The notes under the pieces are model-generated. The model searched no databases and was not told the DNA's origin. It saw only the letters and a list, made by a program, of their open reading frames with translations. 64,000 bases of DNA from Heterostelium multicystogenum. Taxonomy: Eukaryota > Evosea > Eumycetozoa > Acytosteliales > Acytosteliaceae. Shown here in pieces: positions 59,717-64,000 of this stretch. The position numbers and the translations under genes were made by a program. Numbering within the stretch: the stretch's first letter is position 1; every line of letters begins with the position of its first letter. The DNA lies in NCBI GenBank assembly GCA_003667245.1, contig RCNN01000190.1, positions 1 through 64,000 of the forward strand, read 5' to 3'.

Positions 59717-60591
59717 TTAAATCAACTCTTCCACCAGTTGCAGGCAATGACTGAGCCCCGGCGACTGGTCATTGATTCGCCGGCTGAGAATGATCGGCGA
59801 CGTGGCGGTGGCCTCCACCACCGGCGTATAGCCAATGTCTGCGCGGTGCAGCACCTGCACCGAGGCGGGTACCAGGGTCACGCCCATGCCTGCGCCGACC
59901 AGACCAATGGCGGTCTGCAATTCGTTGGTCCACTGCGAAACCTTCAGGCTCAAGCCATGGGCATCGAACAGCGCGATCACATGGTCGGCGTAGCTCGGCC
60001 GCGGGTTGCCGGGATACAGCACGAAGGGTTCAGCGGCCAATTGCGCCAGGGTGGCCGGGGCGCCCAGCAGGGGATGCCCGGCGGGCAACACCGCCACCAA
60101 CCGGTCCTCCACCAACACCCGCTGCACAATGGCCGGGTCGTCGATGCGAATCCGCCCGAAGCCCACGTCAATCCGCCCGGCCTTGAGAGCTTCAACCTGT
60201 TGCAGCGTGGTCATCTCCGACAGGCCCAACTCCAGCTCCAGGCCATCGTGGCTGCGCAGCCGGCGAATCAACTCCGGCAGCACGCCGTACAGCGTCGACG
60301 GCGCAAAACCGATGCCCAGCCAGGTTTTCTGCCCAAGGCCGATGCGCCGGGTGTTGTCACACACCTTGCCCAGTTGCTCCAGCAGCACATTGGCGTGCTC
60401 ATAGAAAAACCGCCCGGCTTCGGTCAGGCGCAACGGGCGCCCACGCTCCAGCAGGACCACACCCAGTTCGTCCTCCAGTTGCTGGATCTGCCGGCTCAAC
60501 GGCGGCTGGGCAATGTGCAGGCGTTCGGCGGCGCGGGTGAAGTTGAGGGTTTCCCCAGCACCTGGAAGTAACGCAGATGGCGCAGTTCCAT
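59717..60591 (-). pseudogene. catR: LysR-type regulator CatR, frameshift in the HTH
   Basis: ATG 60591 (MELRHLRYFQVLG), then one missing G near 60556 breaks NFTRAAERLHIAQPPLSRQ. From MSRQIQQLEDELGVVLLERG at 60499 the frame is intact to residue 290 with the LysR effector domain (LGIGFAPSTLYGVLPELI, KAGRIDVGFGRI, GMGVTLVPASV). CatR binds cis,cis-muconate and activates catBCA. It is divergently placed, with a candidate operator between the genes. Confidence 0.9.
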
Positions 60592-60604
60592 AAGGACTCC
60601 ATTC

Positions 60605-60619
60605 ATACCTTAAGGGTAT
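60605..60619. promoter_or_regulatory. Candidate CatR operator (LysR box)
   Basis: atacc-ttaag-ggtat, a T-N11-A inverted repeat with perfect 5-bp arms, lies in the 114-bp catR-catB gap about 90 bp before the catB start. This fits the recognition site of LysR activators placed near -60. Confidence 0.6.
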
Positions 60620-60705
60620 TGTTCGAGACTCATTCTATATTGGAAGCCAGCAGAGATCCGGAACAGAATCAGGCCAAATCTATAAAGAACCCAACGGGTA
60701 TTGCC

Positions 60706-61825
60706 ATGCCGATTTGCGCCATCGAGTCGATCGAGACCATCATCGTCGATCTCCCTACCATCCGCCCGCACAAACTGGCGATGCACACGATGCAGAACCA
60801 GACCCTGGTGATCATCCGCGTGCGCTGCGCCGACGGTATCGAAGGCATTGGTGAATCCACCACCATCGGTGGCCTGAGCTACGGCAATGAAAGCCCCGAC
60901 AGCATCAAGATCAACATCGACCGGCACTTCGCGCCGCTGCTGCTCGGCCAGGACGCGAGCAACATCAATGCCGCCATGTTGCGCCTGGAGCGCAGCATCC
61001 GGGGCAACACCTTTGCCAAGTCGGGTATCGAAAGCGCCTTGCTGGATGCCCTCGGCAAACGCCTGAACCTGCCGGTCAGCGAATTGCTCGGCGGCCGCGT
61101 GCGGGACGCCTTGCCGGTGGCCTGGACCCTGGCCAGCGGCAACACCGAAAAAGACATCGCCGAGGCCGAGAAGATGCTCGACCTGCGCCGCCACCGCATT
61201 TTCAAATTGAAGATCGGCGCCGGTGAAGTCAGCCAGGACCTGGCCCACGTCATCGCGATCAAAAAAGCCCTGGGCGACCGCGCCAGTGTGCGGGTCGACG
61301 TCAACCAGGCCTGGACGAAGCCGTGGCCCTGCGCGCCTGCAAGGTGCTGGGGGACAACGGTATCGACCTGATCGAACAACCGATCTCGCGCAACAACCGC
61401 GGCGGCATGGTGCGGCTCAACCTCTCGAGCCCGGCGCCGATCATGGCCGACGAATCCATCGAATGCGTGGAAGATGCCTTCAACCTGGCCCGCGAAGGCG
61501 CGGCCTCGGTGTTCGCCCTGAAGATCGCCAAAAACGGCGGGCCGCGTGCGGTATTGCGCACCGCAGCGATTGCCGAAGCGGCGGTATCGGCCTGTACGGC
61601 GGCACCATGCTCGAAGGCGGTATCGGCACCCTGGCCTCGGCCCATGCCTTTCTCACCTTGAACAAACTGGCGTGGACACCGAGCTGTTCGGCCCGCTGCT
61701 GCTCACCGAAGACATCCTCGCCGAGCCGCTGGTGTACCGCGATTTCCACCTGCATGTCTCCACCGCTCCGGCCTGGCCTTGCCATCGATGAAGAGCGCCT
61801 GGCGTTCTTCCGTCGCGATAACTAA
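60706..61825 (+). pseudogene. catB: Muconate cycloisomerase, several frameshifts
   Basis: ATG 60706 (MPICAIESIETIIVDLPTIR). Enolase-superfamily TIM barrel: RHRIFKLKIGAG with the catalytic Lys pair, VRVDVNQAW (metal Asp), then after a shift near 61315 DLIEQPISRNN and MADESIECVEDAF, and after 61590 IGLYGGTMLEGGIGTLASAH. Single G bases are missing at 61315 and 61677 and one base near 61584. The end reads DEERLAFFRRDN at 61825. About 373 residues. CatB turns cis,cis-muconate into muconolactone. First gene of the catBCA operon. Breaks look like sequence errors. Confidence 0.88.
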
Positions 61826-61841
61826 CAAGAGGACACCTGCG

Positions 61842-62133
61842 ATGTTGTTCCACGTAAAAATGACCGTGAACCTGCCAGTCGACATGAACCCCGAGCGCGC
61901 TGCCGGCCTCAAGGCTGAAGAAAAAGCTTTCTCCCAGCGGCTGCAGGAGCAAGGCAAATGGCGCCACCTGTGGCGCATCGCCGGGCTGTACGCCAACTAC
62001 AGCGTGTTCGATGTCGACAGCGTGCAGGAACTGCATGACCTGTTGATGCAACTGCCGCTTTAATCCTTACATGGCCATCGAAGTGAATGCCCTGTGCCGG
62101 CATCCATCGTCGATCCGTGAGGATGATCGCTGA
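61842..62133 (+). pseudogene. catC: Muconolactone isomerase, one frameshift
   Basis: MLFHVKMTVNLPVDMNPERA, then LKAEEKAFSQRLQEQGKWRH and YSVFDVDSVQELHDLLMQLP. The frame stops at 62063 (PL); the next frame gives PYMAIEVNALCRHPSSIRED and a stop at 62133, the family's normal 96-residue end. The shift lies in the ctttaa run near 62058. CatC forms decamers and converts muconolactone to beta-ketoadipate enol-lactone. 16 bp after catB. Confidence 0.9.
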
Positions 62134-62175
62134 GTCTGTTTTTTCACCTAATAATTACAAGATGAGGATTGCACC

Positions 62176-63104
62176 ATGACCATCCGACTTTCCCAGACTG
62201 CTCATGCCCAACAGTTTCTCGAAGAAGCCAGCGGCAACCTTAACGACGGCGGCAACCCACGGGCCAAGGCGCTGATCTACCGGATCCTGCGGGACACGGT
62301 GAACATCATCGAAGACCTGGAAGTGACTCCGGAAGAGTTCTGGAAGGCGGTCAACTACCTCAACGAACTGGGCAAGAACCAGGAAGCCGGCTTGCTCGCG
62401 GCAGGCCTGGGCCTGGAGCATTACCTGGACATGCTGATGGACGCGGCGGACGAGGAAGCCGGCAAGTCCGGCGGCACCCCGCGCACCATCGAAGGCCCGC
62501 TGTATGTGGCCGGTGCGCCGCTGTCCAAGTTCGAGGCGCGGCTGGACGACGGGCAGGACCCGGGCGTGCCGCTGTTCATGGCAGGGCCAGGTGCGCGACA
62601 CCAATGGCAAGCCGTTGGCGGGGGCGATTGTCGATGTATGGCAGGCCAATACCGGTGGTACGTATTCGTGGTTTGACAGCACGCAGTCGGAGTTCAACCT
62701 GCGTCGGCGAATCGAGACCGATGCCCAGGGCAACTACCGTTTTCGCAGCATCGTGCCGTCGGGGTATGGCTGCCCGCCGACCGGCCCGACCCAGCAGTTG
62801 CTGGACCAGTTGGGGCGCCATGGCCAGCGGCCGGCGCATATCCACTTCTTCATCTCGGCGCCGGGCCATCGGCACCTGACCACGCAGATCAACCTGTCGG
62901 ATGACCCGTACCTGCATGATGATTTGCCTATGCGACGCGGGATGAGTTGATCGCCGAAATTTCGCTTCAGCGAGGACGCAACTTGGCGAAGGAATTTGGT
63001 GTGGAAGGGCAGTTTGCGCAGATTGATTTTGACTTTGAGTTGCAGCCTGCGGCGGCGCCGGTAGACAAAAGCGCATGCAGCGAGTGCGCGCCCTCGAAGA
63101 CTGA
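62176..63104 (+). pseudogene. catA: Catechol 1,2-dioxygenase, three frameshifts
   Basis: ATG 62176 (MTIRLSQTAHAQQFLEEASG). An N-terminal helical dimerisation domain precedes the intradiol core: AIVDVWQANTGGTYSWFD, the Tyr ligand in VPSGYGCP and the His pair in RPAHIHFFIS that hold non-heme Fe3+. Shifts: a surplus G near 62583 (atggcag for atgcag), a missing T near 62925, and one near 63072, after which the gene ends RVRALED at 63104. About 309 residues. CatA cleaves catechol to cis,cis-muconate. Third gene of catBCA. Confidence 0.9.
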
Positions 63105-63118
63105 ACGCGGTAAAAAAA

Positions 63119-63208
63119 TGTGGGAGCGGGCTTGCTCGCGAATGCGGTGGATCAGTCAATATTTCCGGTGACTGACACTCCGCCTTCGCGAGCAAGCCCG
63201 CTCCCACA
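63119..63208. repeat. REP/BIME element
   Basis: Inverted tgtgggagcgggcttgctcg units between convergent catA and kynR; same subtype as 53628 and 59608. Confidence 0.92.
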
Positions 63209-63228
63209 TTGGCTCTGTATCGTTTGGC

Positions 63229-63701
63229 CTATTTGCGAACAACCAGGTCGAGCAGATCATCCCGATCCTTGATCTTCTGCAGCACGATCTCCGAGCGTAT
63301 ATCCATCACCCCGCCGTGCGGTTCAGGTGGTTCACAATGAAATCCGAAAAGTGCTTGAGGTTGCGCGCCTGCACCCGCAGCACATAATTGCTCGCCCCGG
63401 TAATCACATACGCACTGGCCACCTCCGGCCACCCCTGCACCTTCTTGATAAACGTCTCGTGCCAATCCTCGACATCCTGGCGTAACGACAGGTGGACGAT
63501 GGCCTCCAGCTCGATCCCCAGTTGCTCGGCGTTCAACACCGCCCGATAACCACTGATGATTCCCTCGCTTTCCAGCAGGCGCAAACGCCGCAGGCAGGCC
63601 GACGGCGACAGGGCGACTTTCTCGGCCAGTTCCTGGTTACTGATACGGCCATCCTGTTGCAGGAAATGCAGAAGGCGCAGGTCGGTGGCGTCGAGAATCA
63701 T
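63229..63701 (-). pseudogene. kynR: Lrp/AsnC-family regulator KynR, one frameshift
   Basis: Starts MILDATDLRLLHFLQQDGRI with the AsnC HTH (QELAEKVALSPSACLRRLRL) and the RAM ligand domain (VASAYVITGASNYVLRVQAR). The first frame ends HLNRTAG at 63306; one missing base in the ccgccg run near 63310 leads to VMDIRSEIVLQKIKDRDD and a stop at 63229. About 157 residues. Divergent from kynU. KynR senses kynurenine and activates the kyn genes in Pseudomonas. Confidence 0.88.
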
Positions 63702-63842
63702 GGTTAGAATAAATCCGCGTGTTTGGGGTTAAATTCGAATTTCCTACAGCTTAATTAGCCTGTTGCTCACCACTTTGCACGAAAATTCTCTAAAGCTTCG
63801 TTCATTATTTGGCTCATTGTTACTACAACAACAGGACTGACC
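63702..63842. promoter_or_regulatory. kynR-kynU divergent promoter region
   Basis: AT-rich 141 bp between divergent starts; contains the palindrome aaattcgaattt (63732-63743), a plausible Lrp-type site. Confidence 0.45.
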
Positions 63843-64000
63843 ATGACCACCCGCACCCATTGCCTGACCCTCGACGCCCAGGATCCGCTGGCGCCATTGC
63901 GCAACCAATTCGCCTTGCCGGCCGGGGTCATCTACCTCGACGGCAACTCCCTCGGTGCGCGCCCGGTAGCGGCACTGGAACGGGCGCAAGCGGTGATCGC
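63843..64000 (+). CDS. kynU: Kynureninase, N-terminal part (runs off the right edge)
   Basis: ATG 63843 ([20 protein letters not shown], then [20 protein letters not shown]). The YLDGNSLG box is the kynureninase N-terminal substrate/PLP-pocket motif. Kynureninase is a PLP enzyme that splits kynurenine to anthranilate and alanine, linking kynBA to antABC. Only 52 codons lie inside the window. Confidence 0.92.
   Translation, partial: MTTRTHCLTLDAQDPLAPLRNQFALPAGVIYLDGNSLGARPVAALERAQAVI

Overview
The window comes from a fluorescens-group Pseudomonas. The evidence is a core-type tryptophan/anthranilate/catechol catabolic block with the usual Pseudomonas gene set, REP elements of the 'gggagcgggcttgctcgcga' type, and a ter (tellurite/stress) island like those of environmental pseudomonads. 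No rRNA, tRNA or CRISPR array was seen.

Layout. 1-3.5 kb: debris of mobile DNA (an IS30 relic, then a decayed tyrosine-recombinase gene with a small HTH partner). 3.5-20.6 kb: the ter island. Its first part is a metabolic module on the plus strand (ATP-grasp, TerD-trypsin fusion, phosphoribosyltransferase-TRSP, HAD hydrolase, StiP-type protein with a Pelota-like tail, citrate-lyase-like aldolase, HAD-IB phosphatase). It runs directly into terZ-terA-terB-terC-terD-terE and a strong terminator. Then come an envelope lipoprotein, an LprI-like membrane protein, a DUF4236 protein, and on the minus strand a TerF-like TerD-vWA protein. 20.6-36.6 kb: a 16-kb unit bounded by two almost identical IS66 copies. 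It carries a methyltransferase remnant, a FadL porin, an HTH-repeat gene, a nested IS66-relic/IS3/IS21 stack, an unidentified gene and a truncated IS5. The outer edges of the unit carry the same 8-bp sequence (accgcacc), and the two halves of one TerD-domain gene lie on either side of it. 36.6-46 kb: the rest of the stress/envelope island (TerD-domain gene 5' half, glycine-zipper/SH3-like lipoprotein, long Ala/Pro-rich exported protein, DUF2059-like lipoprotein, Cys-repeat miniprotein, DUF1523 protein), ending in a breakpoint that fuses two truncated genes. 46-51.7 kb: a second transposon graveyard (IS66, IS21 and IS3 relics, one intact IS3, two perfect palindromes). 51.8-64 kb: core catabolism.

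How the core genes work together: kynB and kynA (with kynU beginning at the right edge) take tryptophan to anthranilate. antABC, under AntR, convert anthranilate to catechol. catBCA, under CatR, convert catechol through cis,cis-muconate towards beta-ketoadipate enol-lactone. An AroP-type permease and the Lrp-type regulator KynR complete the set.

Caveat that affects every region: many genes, including core ones (kynB, kynA, permease, antA, antR, catR, catB, catC, catA, kynR), are broken by single-base indels, mostly in short homopolymer runs. The two IS66 copies differ by just such a base. Most of these breaks look like consensus-sequence errors, not genuine gene decay. Frameshifted genes are labelled 'pseudogene' because they do not read through as given.
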